Part shown: positions 17,036 through 24,926 of the stretch, one piece after another | Position numbering within the stretch: position 1 is the stretch's first letter | Layout of the letters: each line of letters opens with the position of its first letter | Source of the DNA: DAOTTW01 sp034437615 | GTDB lineage: Bacteria; Chloroflexota; Anaerolineae; Aggregatilineales; Phototrophicaceae | Direction: 5' to 3' | Assembly: GCA_034437615.1 (NCBI GenBank) | Contig: DAOTTW010000491.1 | Span: 1 to 29,018, forward strand | DNA: 29,018 nt | The notes under the pieces: model-generated | The model's database searches: none | What the model saw: the letters and a program-made list of their open reading frames with translations, nothing else | Told to the model about the DNA's origin: nothing | Made by a program: the position numbers and the translations under genes

Positions 17036-17848
17036 ATGGAACTTCCTAACCTAACAATTGGCGAGTACACCCTCGTCTACAACGCATTCTCGTTCACCTT
17101 CGCAGCGATGTTCGCTGGCTTCATCTACTTTGTACTGGGGCGCACACAGGTCAGCGCCAAGTATCGTGGTGCGCTAACGATGTCCGCATTAGTCGTGGCC
17201 GTCGCGGGCTATCACTACCTGCGTATCTTTGAAAGCTGGAGCGCCGCCTTCAACCTGGAAACAGTCGATGGTGCGCTCACCTACGTAGCGTCCGGCCAGC
17301 CGTTCAACGATGCCTATCGTTACATCGACTGGTTGCTGACAGTGCCGCTGCTGGTAGCTGAATTGGTGGCTGTGATGGCCCTCTCACGCTCACAGACGCA
17401 GAGCCTGACGCTGAAGCTGGGTGCTGCTGCTGCTGCGATGGTCATCCTGGGCTACCCCGGTGAAGTCGCCGCCGACGACGGCACACGTGCCCTGTTCGGC
17501 TTCCTGAGCACGCTGCCCTTCGTGTACCTGCTTTACGTGCTCTTCACAGAGCTGGGTAGCGCTATGGAACAGCAGGCCGAAAAGCCGCGCGTTCTCATCC
17601 GCAACGCCCGCTTGGTGCTGCTGCTGACCTGGGGCTTCTACCCAATCGTATACATGGCACCCTTCTTGGGTCTTGAAGGCTCCGCTGTGACGGTAATCAT
17701 CCAGGTAGGCTACTGCATCGCAGATGTGGCCGCGAAGGTCGGCTTCGGTGTGCTGATCTACAGCATCGCCCGCGCCAAGATGGACGCAGAGGGCGAGAGC
17801 TTGCCGGAGGCCAGTGGCTACGTCACTGCACCCGCGACCGGTGACTAA
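17036..17848 (+). CDS. Xanthorhodopsin-type light-driven proton pump
   Basis: A 270-residue, seven-helix microbial rhodopsin, closest in remembered sequence to Salinibacter xanthorhodopsin (shared blocks: MSALVV, AGYHY, NDAYRY, DWLLTVPLL, GYPGEV, GFLST, WGFYPI). It should pump protons outward using retinal bound to Lys234 in helix G (IADVAAKVGFG; Asp230 is the second counterion). In helix C, Asp98 (acceptor), Thr102 and Glu109 (donor) give the DTE motif of outward proton pumps. His60 in helix B pairs with Asp98 in this group. Leu106 at the colour-tuning site predicts green absorption. Gly155 in FGFLST replaces the Trp of bacteriorhodopsin and opens the pocket to a carotenoid antenna. It has its own leader and terminator, so it is monocistronic. 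No blh, crt or lycopene-cyclase gene is nearby. Confidence 0.96.
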   Translation: MELPNLTIGEYTLVYNAFSFTFAAMFAGFIYFVLGRTQVSAKYRGALTMSALVVAVAGYHYLRIFESWSAAFNLETVDGALTYVASGQPFNDAYRYIDWLLTVPLLVAELVAVMALSRSQTQSLTLKLGAAAAAMVILGYPGEVAADDGTRALFGFLSTLPFVYLLYVLFTELGSAMEQQAEKPRVLIRNARLVLLLTWGFYPIVYMAPFLGLEGSAVTVIIQVGYCIADVAAKVGFGVLIYSIARAKMDAEGESLPEASGYVTAPATGD

Positions 17849-17905
17849 GCTCTGAACGAGATGTGAGGGCGCATACTGTGCGCCTCGCACACACGCAAGA
17901 CGCAG

Positions 17906-17932
17906 AAAGCTCCACGAATCGTGGGGCTTTTT
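17906..17932 (+). terminator. Rho-independent terminator of the rhodopsin gene
   Basis: AAAGCTCCACG (17906-17916) pairs with CGTGGGGCTTT (17920-17930) through 11 positions including one T-G wobble. The loop is AAT and the T-run is 17928-17932. It starts 58 bp after the rhodopsin stop and separates it from the DoxX-like gene. Confidence 0.85.
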
Positions 17933-17964
17933 GCTTTATATCATCTTACGTTTATTGAAAGCTA

Positions 17965-17982
17965 TTGTGCTTTTTATCACAA
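17965..17982. promoter_or_regulatory. CRP-like inverted repeat upstream of the DoxX-like gene
   Basis: TTGTGC-N6-TCACAA differs from the CRP/FNR-family pattern TGTGA-N6-TCACA at one position of one half-site. It lies 68-85 bp before ATG 18051, a fitting place for an activator. No CRP-family gene is in the window, so the assignment rests on the pattern alone. Confidence 0.35.
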
Positions 17983-18050
17983 GCTCCTATCATTCGTGAC
18001 ATGCTTCACAAACTACACACCGAAACATAACAACCACTGAGGTCAGTAGC

Positions 18051-18635
18051 ATGAATACGAAAGATGCAATCAATACAGGCAAGAACGCCTTTGAACGTGT
18101 TGACGGTCACATTACCGCGTGGATGGCAAAGAACGGCATCCTGCTATTACGCATCAGCCTGGGGATTGTCTTCTTCTGGTTTGGTGTGCTGAAGTTCTTC
18201 CCGTCCGTCAGCCCCGCAGAAACGCTCGCAACCGATACGATTTCGCTGCTGACCTTCGGCATCGTCGCGCCCGATATTTCACTGCCACTGCTGGCAGCAT
18301 GGGAAGTGGCGATTGGCCTGGGCTTGATTACCGGGCGCTTCATGCGCGTGACGTTGCTGCTGCTGTTCCTACAGATGTTGGGCACGGTGACGCCGCTGGT
18401 GCTCTTCCCTGATGCAGCATGGCGCGTCTTCCCGATTGTGCCCACGCTGGAAGGGCAGTACATCATCAAGAATATCGTGCTGGTCAGCGCGGGTATCGTC
18501 ATCGGCGCGACGGTGCGCGGCGGCAACCTGATCGACAACGGCGAAATCGTACAGGAATTCCGCAGCCGACAGCAGCAACAGCAGCCGCCAGAGCGCGAAG
18601 AACGCACCCAGGGCCGCAATCAGGCGACATCGTAA
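18051..18635 (+). CDS. DoxX-like four-helix membrane protein
   Basis: A 194-residue protein with four predicted membrane helices (about 30-49, 78-95, 99-119, 137-155). The opening LLLRISLGIVFFWFGVLKF, the middle WEVAIGLGLITGRF and the late QYIIKNIVLVSAGIVIGA fit the DoxX/DUF417 superfamily of small quinone-linked or redox-associated membrane proteins. The C-terminal 35 residues are hydrophilic with a poly-Gln run (174-178), probably a cytoplasmic tail. The biochemical role of most members is unsettled. It follows the rhodopsin gene but lies beyond a strong terminator and has its own 120-bp upstream region with a CRP-like site. AGGT about eight bases before ATG is a modest ribosome site. Confidence 0.75.
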   Translation: MNTKDAINTGKNAFERVDGHITAWMAKNGILLLRISLGIVFFWFGVLKFFPSVSPAETLATDTISLLTFGIVAPDISLPLLAAWEVAIGLGLITGRFMRVTLLLLFLQMLGTVTPLVLFPDAAWRVFPIVPTLEGQYIIKNIVLVSAGIVIGATVRGGNLIDNGEIVQEFRSRQQQQQPPEREERTQGRNQATS

Positions 18636-18659
18636 GCCATGCGTAGGCCATGCGCGGGC

Positions 18660-19427
18660 CTACGCTTTCAAGATCAGGCTGACCGGGCAATGGTCGCTGC
18701 CCAACACCTCCGTATGAATGTCGGCGCTTTCCACACGCTCCATCACATCCGGCGACACGAAGAAATAATCCAGCCGCCAGCCGACGTTGCGCTCACGCGC
18801 ACCACCCCGATTCGACCAGTACGAGTATTTCTCGGCGTCGGGGTGCAGCGTGCGGAAGCTATCAATGTAGCCGTGCTGCCCGATCAGCTTATCCACCCAG
18901 GCGCGTTCTTCTGGCAAGAAGCCCGTGTTTTTCTCGTTTTGCTTGGGTCGCGCCAGGTCAATCTCGTTGTGTGACGTATTGACATCCCCACAGAAGATAA
19001 CACTGCGGCCTGCCTTGCGCTGTTGATCGCAATAGGCTACAAACGCCTCCGAATAGGCCAGCTTGAACGGCACGCGCACGTTACCCTTGCTGCCATTCGG
19101 GAAGTACCCGGTCAGGAAGATAAAGTCGTCGTATTCGGCAATGATAGTGCGCCCCTCGGCATCGTATTCGTCTATGCCCAGGCCGATTTGCACGTTATGC
19201 GGCTCGACCTTGCTATACAACGCCACACCGCTATAACCTTTGCGTTCTGCGCTGGCCCAGTATGCGTGATAGCCGGGGATGTGCTTCAGGTCGTCGTCCA
19301 ATTGGTCGGGGTGGGCTTTGGTTTCCTGCACACCGAGAATATCCGGCTGCGTCTGCTGTACCCACTCCACGAAGCCTTTTTTCTGTGCGGCACGGATGCC
19401 GTTCACGTTCCACGAGTAGAGTTTCAT
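18660..19427 (-). CDS. xth: Exodeoxyribonuclease III
   Basis: A 255-residue member of the exonuclease III/AP endonuclease family, which cuts DNA at abasic sites and removes 3' blocks in base-excision repair. All catalytic positions are visible: Asn7 in WNVNGIR, Glu35 in QETKA, Tyr108 in GYFPNGS, Asp148 and Asn150 in GDVNTSHNEIDL, and the final Asp245-His246 in GSDHCPV. The length is usual for the bacterial family. It is cytosolic, with no extra domains. It is convergent with the DoxX-like gene (24-nt gap) and divergent from the threonine-synthase-like gene, so it forms its own transcript. Confidence 0.95.
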   Translation of the reverse strand: MKLYSWNVNGIRAAQKKGFVEWVQQTQPDILGVQETKAHPDQLDDDLKHIPGYHAYWASAERKGYSGVALYSKVEPHNVQIGLGIDEYDAEGRTIIAEYDDFIFLTGYFPNGSKGNVRVPFKLAYSEAFVAYCDQQRKAGRSVIFCGDVNTSHNEIDLARPKQNEKNTGFLPEERAWVDKLIGQHGYIDSFRTLHPDAEKYSYWSNRGGARERNVGWRLDYFFVSPDVMERVESADIHTEVLGSDHCPVSLILKA

Positions 19428-19655
19428 GCGTTACTTTGGTCCTTGATGATTGCTGATTTATCTGGCCAGGGGTCTGACAAGGCAGCACCACATAATAGCA
19501 TGGTCGTGCGTTTTTCACAGCGGACGCAGCAAGCCGCCCTGAGTGGTTACGCCGAAAACTAATGATAACACCCAATCCCTGCCCATGCGTTACAATAGGG
19601 CAAAAAAGGCTTCAAAGTCAGATTTAATGGATAAACGAAAACAAACCTATATGAT

Positions 19656-19706
19656 CGTAGGGGCTTAGCGTGCTAAGCCCTGGGCGCAATACATTGCGCC
19701 CCTACG
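19656..19706. repeat. Family B double-hairpin repeat, copy 2
   Basis: An outer pair CGTAGGGG (19656-19663) / CCCCTACG (19699-19706) encloses GGGCTTAG (19661-19668) / CTAAGCCC (19673-19680) and GGGCGCAAT (19682-19690) / ATTGCGCCC (19693-19701), so alternative folds are possible. It is in the 325-bp region between divergent genes (xth and the PLP enzyme) and is therefore not a terminator for either. The rest of that region shows no gene and no convincing promoter. Confidence 0.7.
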
Positions 19707-19752
19707 GATCCGTTTTCATATCGCCATAAACAAATACGAAAGCGATTTTACG

Positions 19753-20835
19753 ATGACTGTTTTGATCTGCATGGAATGTGGCACACGCGCTGCGGCGCTG
19801 GATTGGCGCTGTCGGGCGTGCGCAGGGCCGCTGGACTTTCAGCAATTGCCCGATTTTGACGCGGACGCCATCGAGACGACGGATTTCACGCTCTGGCGCT
19901 ATCGGGCGATGCTGCCCGTCGAACCGCGCATCACGCTGGGCGAGGGGCTGACGCCGCTGGTGCATGTGCACATCAACGGCGGGGATTTTCACGCCAAGCT
20001 CGAATATCTGAACCCAACAGGCAGCTATAAAGATCGCGGCACCACGACCATGATAAACCACATTGCCGCGCATGACGTGCGTGAGGTGGTCGAGGATTCA
20101 TCCGGCAATGCGGGTGCATCCGTCGCCGCCTACAGCAACGCCATCGGCATCGAGGCGCGTATCTTCGTCCCGGCGCATGGCTCTGACGCCAAAAAACGCC
20201 TGATTGCCCTGTTAGGCGGTGAACTGGTCGAGATTGAGGGGCCGCAACAAGCCAAAACCGACGCCTGCATAGAAGCCGCTGAGCATAGCGTGTATGCAAG
20301 CCACGCCTGGAGTCCGTACTTCCTGTTAGGGCAGATGACCGCCGCGTATGAAATCTGGGAGCAGTTCGGCGGGCGGGCACCGGACGCCATCGCGACACCG
20401 CTGGGGCACGGCGGCTTGTTCCTGGGGCTTGCACGCGGCTTCCGTAAGCTCTACGAAGCGGGTTTGGTGGATCATGTGCCGCGTATGCTTGCCGTGCAAG
20501 CCGAAAACAGCGATCCGATTGTGCGCGGCTACGAGACGAACGCCGACATGCCGCCAGCAATTAGTGCGGGTCAGACGGTGGCCGATGGCATCATTGTGCC
20601 GGTTCCCGTGCGTGGCAAAGAGGTGCTGGCCACCATCCGCGACACACAGGGCGCGGCCTTCCGCGTGAGCGATGCGCAAATCATGGCGGCGCACACGCAG
20701 ATGATGCAGCACGGCCTGACGCCAGAACCGACCAGCGCCACGACTGTCGCCGCCCTGCCACAGATTCGCGCCCACATCGGTGAGAGTGCCTCGCTGGTGT
20801 GTACGATCACGGGCAATGGCCTGAAATATCTGTAG
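19753..20835 (+). CDS. Threonine synthase-like PLP enzyme
   Basis: A 360-residue fold-type II PLP enzyme. Two Cys pairs at the N terminus (Cys6/Cys9, Cys20/Cys23) form a small zinc-ribbon-like cap seen in many threonine synthases. The PLP lysine is Lys93 in NPTGSYKDRG, the substrate loop is SSGNAGAS (117-124), and a Gly-rich phosphate-binding loop is GHGGLFLG. The product would be threonine from O-phosphohomoserine, but this subgroup also includes enzymes of uncertain substrate (threonine dehydratase or diaminopropionate lyase relatives), and the usual GNGG is changed to GHGG. No homoserine kinase or other threonine gene is nearby. It is therefore called a paralogue and not firmly thrC. ATG 19753 has no strong ribosome site. 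Confidence 0.75.
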   Translation: MTVLICMECGTRAAALDWRCRACAGPLDFQQLPDFDADAIETTDFTLWRYRAMLPVEPRITLGEGLTPLVHVHINGGDFHAKLEYLNPTGSYKDRGTTTMINHIAAHDVREVVEDSSGNAGASVAAYSNAIGIEARIFVPAHGSDAKKRLIALLGGELVEIEGPQQAKTDACIEAAEHSVYASHAWSPYFLLGQMTAAYEIWEQFGGRAPDAIATPLGHGGLFLGLARGFRKLYEAGLVDHVPRMLAVQAENSDPIVRGYETNADMPPAISAGQTVADGIIVPVPVRGKEVLATIRDTQGAAFRVSDAQIMAAHTQMMQHGLTPEPTSATTVAALPQIRAHIGESASLVCTITGNGLKYL

Positions 20836-20878
20836 TTTGCGGACGCGGCTCGGCGCGTCCGCCAAAAGATCATCTCGT

Positions 20879-21946
20879 TTAATAGACGATATACGTGTTT
20901 TTCAGTTCGTCACGCAGGCGCTGAAAGTTATTGAAGCGCTGCCTGCTGATCGCGCCGGATTTCAGCGCCGCCTGCACCGCACAACCCGGTTCTGTCGTAT
21001 GCGTACAATTGCGAAAGCGGCACTGGTCCACATATTCGGCAATATCCCGAAAATAGCCGTCTAATTCATCCGGTTCCACATCCCACACCGTTAGCTGCCG
21101 GATGCCCGGTGTATCCGCCAGATAGCCGCCGACATCCAGCTTAATCAAGGCGCTGTCGCGTGTGGTGTGCATCCCTTCAGACGAATACGCGCTGACTGAT
21201 TTCACCTGACGCGCCAAACCGGGCTGAATATGGTTGAGCAGGCTGGTCTTACCGACACCCGAAGGCCCGGTAAACACCGAAATCTTACCGCGCAGACGTT
21301 CCCGTAGCGCATCAATGCCGACGTTTTGCACCGCGCTGGTATATAGCACCTCATAGCCCATCGTGCGGTACGGTGCCGTCAGCGCGTTCACCCGTGAGGG
21401 GTCTTCCAGATCAATCTTGTTGATGATAATTACCAGGTCGTCAATCTCGGATTTTTCGCCTGCCACCAGGAAGCGGTCCAACATGCGCGTATTCGGCACC
21501 GGTTGCGTCGCCGCGAACACAAAAAACGCCTGATCTGCATTGGCGATCAGCACATGCTCACGTTCGGCCTGGCCAGCGCCGCGCTTGCCTGCTGTGCGCA
21601 TCGCCCGCGATAGCACACTATGCCGCGCTTCGACGCGCTCTATCACGCCGCGCAATGGCGTGTGATACGGGTGATGCGGCTCGTCGGCCTCTGGGTTGTC
21701 CTGCTGCTGGATTTCCGCATGGGGGGTAGGGGTCAGGCATACGCGGTCCCCGATGGCCGCAATATCCGATGCCTGCGCCGTCTCTTTCAAGCGTCCACGT
21801 AGGCGGCAAATATAGATGGCGCTGTCTGTCTGCGTCTGGGCGTCGGGATGTCTTGCGCTGGCTGTTTGTGCGTCGGTCTCCACCCAGTAGAAACCACTCT
21901 GCTCCTTTACGATGCGTCCGGTAAGCTGATCGGCTAGCGCGTCCAA
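20879..21946 (-). CDS. rsgA: Ribosome small-subunit-dependent GTPase RsgA
   Basis: A 355-residue circularly permuted GTPase that checks late 30S ribosome maturation. Domains: an N-terminal OB fold (about 8-108) with a hydrophilic insertion (74-96); a GTPase with motifs in permuted order, NKID (176-179; G4), TSA (203-205; G5), GPSGVGKTS (227-235; G1), TTRD near 261-264 (G2) and DTPG (278-281; G3); and a C-terminal zinc finger Cys309-x4-Cys314-x-His316-x5-Cys322. All are intact. The start is TTG, supported by a consensus GGAGG six bases upstream; the nearby upstream ATG is out of frame. It is divergent from the S1-protein gene, pairing two translation-related genes around a shared 347-bp intergenic region. 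Confidence 0.95.
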   Translation of the reverse strand: MDALADQLTGRIVKEQSGFYWVETDAQTASARHPDAQTQTDSAIYICRLRGRLKETAQASDIAAIGDRVCLTPTPHAEIQQQDNPEADEPHHPYHTPLRGVIERVEARHSVLSRAMRTAGKRGAGQAEREHVLIANADQAFFVFAATQPVPNTRMLDRFLVAGEKSEIDDLVIIINKIDLEDPSRVNALTAPYRTMGYEVLYTSAVQNVGIDALRERLRGKISVFTGPSGVGKTSLLNHIQPGLARQVKSVSAYSSEGMHTTRDSALIKLDVGGYLADTPGIRQLTVWDVEPDELDGYFRDIAEYVDQCRFRNCTHTTEPGCAVQAALKSGAISRQRFNNFQRLRDELKNTYIVY

Positions 21947-21952
21947 GCAGTG

Positions 21953-21957
21953 CCTCC
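21953..21957 (-). promoter_or_regulatory. Shine-Dalgarno GGAGG fixing the TTG start of rsgA
   Basis: On the minus strand GGAGG is followed by six bases and then TTG 21946-21944. This ideal spacing supports a rare TTG initiation codon for this gene. Confidence 0.75.
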
Positions 21958-22165
21958 GTTAATCATGAGCATTTCTTCCTTTATGCATGGTCAGGTTGGT
22001 TTTGTGCGGCTGCACGTGTTGCATTTTTGTCTGCCTTTCACATCAGATCATGGGCAAAAATGCTATCTACAGGCTTTATTATAGGCGCTTTTGCTGCAAA
22101 GCACAGCACTTTTGCAAGAATTTTAGATGCGGGTAAAGATACGTGTAATTAGCGTCCTGCTTTGT

Positions 22166-22194
22166 TTGATTATTCTAGCAACCGCCTGTATAAT
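22166..22194 (+). promoter_or_regulatory. Sigma-70-type promoter of the S1-protein gene
   Basis: TTGATT (22166-22171), a 17-bp spacer and TATAAT (22189-22194) give a near-consensus promoter. Transcription would start near 22201, leaving a leader of about 93 nt before ATG 22294. The leader is a possible site of autoregulation, as known for ribosomal protein S1 in other bacteria. Apart from this, 21958-22293 is AT-rich and holds no gene. Confidence 0.65.
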
Positions 22195-22293
22195 GCCCAT
22201 TCTGAGCACTACAGGGCCGAAATAACGGGCTGAACGCCGTTGGCCGCAGCGCTCAAAACAACTCGAATAAGCAACGATGGAAGCGTAGCTGCA

Positions 22294-24303
22294 ATGGATC
22301 AAGAAGAACTGGGTAAGAACGAAGAAGAACAGCCGAATCCTTCGTCTGCCGAGTTGTCCGAATCATCAGAAACGGTTGTTGGCTCCAATGGGACGAACAC
22401 CCCATCCAGCGCGACGGCGGAAGCTCCCCAGAACGCTGCAACGGAGCCGCAAGGACAAGCACCACAGGGGCAAGAGGAGCGCAGCGCGCAAGCCAGCGCT
22501 GACACTACTGCAACTGCTGACGACGCTGCTGATGCGGACGCTGGTAGCACGAATACAAGCGAAGGGCAAGACGGCGACACGGCCACAGATACACCCGATA
22601 CAGATGCAACAGCAACACAGCCAGAATCACAACCAGAAACAGAATCGCAACCAGAACCAGAAACAGAAAAGCCGCCCTTTGCACGCGGCGACCTGATCGA
22701 CTCGACAATCGTAGAGACCAGCCCCACCGAACTGATCGTGGACCTGGGCGACGGTTGGCAAGGGCTTGTACCAAGCAAAGAATTAGAGCTGATGCCCAAC
22801 CGCCTGCTAGAGCACTTCACAGTGGGCGCAAAGCTGACCGTGTACGTGGTCAACCCGCGCAACCCACAGGGCAAAACCATCCTGTCGATTAACCTGGCGC
22901 TGGAAGAATTAGACTGGCGCGAAGCCGAAGATTACCGCAAGAGCAAGGATGTCTATGACGGCAAGATCGGCGGCTATAACAAGGGCGGCTTGATCGTGCG
23001 CTTCGGCCAATTGCGCGGTTTCGTCCCACAAAGCCAGATCAGCGACGTGCGCCGCGCCTACATGGAAGGCGAGACGCCCGAAGAACGCTACGGCCCACAG
23101 GTGAACGACCGCATCGCCGTCAAGGTGATGGAAGTGGACCGCCAGCGCAACCGCCTGATCCTGTCCGAACGGGCTGCGATGCGCGAAGTGCGCCAGGCAG
23201 CGAAAGAAAACCTGATTAGCGAGCTGCACGTCGATGAAATCCGTGATGGCGTGGTCGTTAGCCTGGAAAACTTCGGTGCCTTTGTGGATATTGGCGGCGC
23301 TGAAGGGCTGGTACACATTACAGAAATTTCCTGGGATCATATTACGCACCCGCGTCAGGCGTTGAACGTGGGCGATAACGTGCAGGTCAAGGTGATTAAC
23401 GTTGATCCCAGCCAGAACCGCATCGGCCTGAGCATCAAACAACTGCAAGCGGACCCCTGGGACGAAATCGCGGCAGAGTATCCGTCCGGGGCGCTCGTGC
23501 GCGGCACCGTCACCAAGCTGACGAAATTCGGTGCGTTCGCCCGCATCGAAGCCAATCAAGCCGTTGAAGGGCTAATCCACATCTCGGAACTAGCTGAGGA
23601 GCGCGTCGAACATCCGCGTGAGGTCGTCAACAAGGGCGACGAACTGACGCTGCGCGTGGTCAAGGTCGATGTGAAGAACCGCCGCCTGGGGCTGAGCCTG
23701 AAGCGCGTCAACTCCCATGAATTCATGGATGATGACATGAAGCGCGTCTTCCAGAGCTTACAGCGCGAAGCCGAAGATCAGCAGGTCGAAGAGGCGGTTG
23801 AAAGCCTGATCGCTGTACAGCAAGATGAGCCGGAAGCACCGCAGGCCAACACCGACACAGCAGACCCACAAACAGAGGCCGCTGTCACCGACAACACCGA
23901 CGCAGCAGACACACAAACAGAGGCCGCTGTCACCGACAACACCGACGCAGCAGACCCACAAACAGAGGCCGCTGTCACCGACAACACCGACGCAGCAGAC
24001 CCACATCCAGAGGCCGATGCCACGCCGGCAGATCAGGCAGAAGTGAGCGCCGAAGACGAAGATAAAGATGAAGATGAAGATAAAGACGAAGACGAAGATG
24101 AAGATGAAGATGAAGACGAAGACGAAAATGAAAATGAAGACCAGGCGCAGGTTGTGGTGGATGCCGAAGCCGAACCAGAAGCACAGGTCAACGTCGAGGC
24201 GCAGGACGCCGGGGCTATCGCAGAAGCCGAGGTGAGCACGTCTGCTGAGGCCGAGACACAGGCCGATGACGCCGAATCCGACGAGGATGATAAGCAAAAT
24301 TAG
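22294..24303 (+). CDS. rpsA: Four-domain S1 RNA-binding protein with acidic flanks
   Basis: From ATG 22294 (GGAAG ten bases upstream) the protein has 669 residues; a TTG frame opens 18 codons earlier without a ribosome site. An acidic, Thr/Gln/Pro-rich N-terminal region (1-125) leads to four S1 OB-fold domains (about 130-202, 220-292, 311-383, 398-472), the third and fourth with the classical NFGAFVDI/KFGAFARI and EGLVHITEIS/EGLIHISELA cores. Ribosomal protein S1 binds mRNA on the 30S subunit. After the last domain come about 195 residues of low complexity: three 15-residue repeats of ADPQTEAAVTDNTDA, then an unbroken Asp/Glu/Lys tract. The four-domain core fits Chloroflexota/Gram-positive S1 homologues; the tails are unusual. 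The strong promoter fits a translation protein. Confidence 0.88.
   Translation: MDQEELGKNEEEQPNPSSAELSESSETVVGSNGTNTPSSATAEAPQNAATEPQGQAPQGQEERSAQASADTTATADDAADADAGSTNTSEGQDGDTATDTPDTDATATQPESQPETESQPEPETEKPPFARGDLIDSTIVETSPTELIVDLGDGWQGLVPSKELELMPNRLLEHFTVGAKLTVYVVNPRNPQGKTILSINLALEELDWREAEDYRKSKDVYDGKIGGYNKGGLIVRFGQLRGFVPQSQISDVRRAYMEGETPEERYGPQVNDRIAVKVMEVDRQRNRLILSERAAMREVRQAAKENLISELHVDEIRDGVVVSLENFGAFVDIGGAEGLVHITEISWDHITHPRQALNVGDNVQVKVINVDPSQNRIGLSIKQLQADPWDEIAAEYPSGALVRGTVTKLTKFGAFARIEANQAVEGLIHISELAEERVEHPREVVNKGDELTLRVVKVDVKNRRLGLSLKRVNSHEFMDDDMKRVFQSLQREAEDQQVEEAVESLIAVQQDEPEAPQANTDTADPQTEAAVTDNTDAADTQTEAAVTDNTDAADPQTEAAVTDNTDAADPHPEADATPADQAEVSAEDEDKDEDEDKDEDEDEDEDEDEDENENEDQAQVVVDAEAEPEAQVNVEAQDAGAIAEAEVSTSAEAETQADDAESDEDDKQN
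23860..24012 (+). repeat. Tandem 45-bp coding repeat in the S1 gene
   Basis: Three 45-bp units begin at 23860, 23905 and 23950 and encode A-D-(P/T)-Q-T-E-A-A-V-T-D-N-T-D-A. A fourth, diverged partial unit follows from 23995. Units are almost identical at DNA level, so they are recently duplicated or gene-converted and likely vary in number between strains. Confidence 0.9.
24052..24141 (+). repeat. Low-complexity (GAAGAY)n tract encoding an Asp/Glu run
   Basis: About 90 bp of near-repeating GAAGAC/GAAGAT with occasional AAA codes for a run of Glu and Asp broken by Lys and Asn. Strand slippage here would change length in multiples of 6 bp without a frameshift. Confidence 0.85.
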
Positions 24304-24329
24304 GTCCTGTTGACGTTTATGAGGTCTGT

Positions 24330-24586
24330 GTAACCACTCAGCCCTCACCCCAAACCCCTTTTCAGGGGTATGTATTTGGTTTTTCGTTGTTCCTGTGTGG
24401 CGGACGCACCAGCGGCGCGTCCCTACGGGCCTGTTGTGAATGATTGCGACCCTGTAGGGACAGGGCACTGACCTGTCCGGGGCGGCGCAGGCCGCCATAA
24501 AATACAGTCAATCATGAAATACCTACCCTTGAGAAGATTGAGAAGATTGAGGGGGTGAGGGCCAATTCGCGGGCAAAATGGGCCTG
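24330..24586. repeat. Family A repeat, near-complete copy lacking one TIR
   Basis: The left end GTAACCACTCAGCC (24330-24343) differs by one base from the 14-bp TIR. CCTCACCCCAAACCCC follows. Hairpins are GGACGC/GCGTCC (24402-24407/24417-24422), GGACAGG/CCTGTCC (24458-24464/24472-24478) and GGCGGC/GCCGCC (24481-24486/24491-24496). The right end (24553-24586) matches the reverse complement of the left part of the 5479 element and then loses homology before the expected TIR. It begins 27 bp after the S1-gene stop. Confidence 0.7.
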
Positions 24587-24652
24587 CCGCACATCCGCTT
24601 AATAATTCTAACCAAGCCCTGATACATATGGCATCTGCAACGGTGCCATTTT

Positions 24653-24661
24653 TGCTATAAT
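24653..24661 (+). promoter_or_regulatory. Extended -10 promoter element upstream of clpC paralogue 2
   Basis: TGCTATAAT is a perfect extended -10 box; the -35 region is poor, which is tolerated in extended -10 promoters. ATGGCA (24628-24633) and TGCCAT (24644-24649) form an inverted repeat just upstream that could bind a regulator. The leader would be about 270 nt. No CIRCE or CtsR-type box was seen. Confidence 0.5.
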
Positions 24662-24724
24662 AACCTGATAAGGAACCTTTTTTAGCACGTATCACACGCA
24701 ATTGCCGCTCTGACGGGAGGGTGG

Positions 24725-24744
24725 TTGCCAAGAGTTGCCAAGAG
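24725..24744 (+). repeat. Tandem 10-bp direct repeat in the clpC leader
   Basis: TTGCCAAGAG occurs twice with no gap (24725-24734 and 24735-24744). Direct repeats of this size can be paired half-sites for a regulator. The remaining leader up to 24939 shows no gene. Confidence 0.5.
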
Positions 24745-24926
24745 GGGCGAAGGCGTCGGTCAACGCACCGCAACCACACACCACCACGACCCATGACTGA
24801 CGATCAATCGCCTGCACAAACCGTAAGCCTTTAACGACATGGCTTCTGGATTCTTTTTCGCCAGAGGTCGCAGCATTTACACGAAGGCAGTTAGCAATCA
24901 GATGTTGTTACAACAACACTGATGAC

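Noticed and set aside
23860..24012. Tandem repeats as a possible CRISPR array
   Set aside because: Units are contiguous, with no unique spacers, and continue the S1 reading frame.
23758..24498. Long minus-strand frame opposite the S1 gene with repeated Val/Cys/Gly-rich segments
   Set aside because: It is the antisense shadow of the 45-bp repeats and the Asp/Glu tract; the plus-strand frame has a promoter, a ribosome site and recognised domains.
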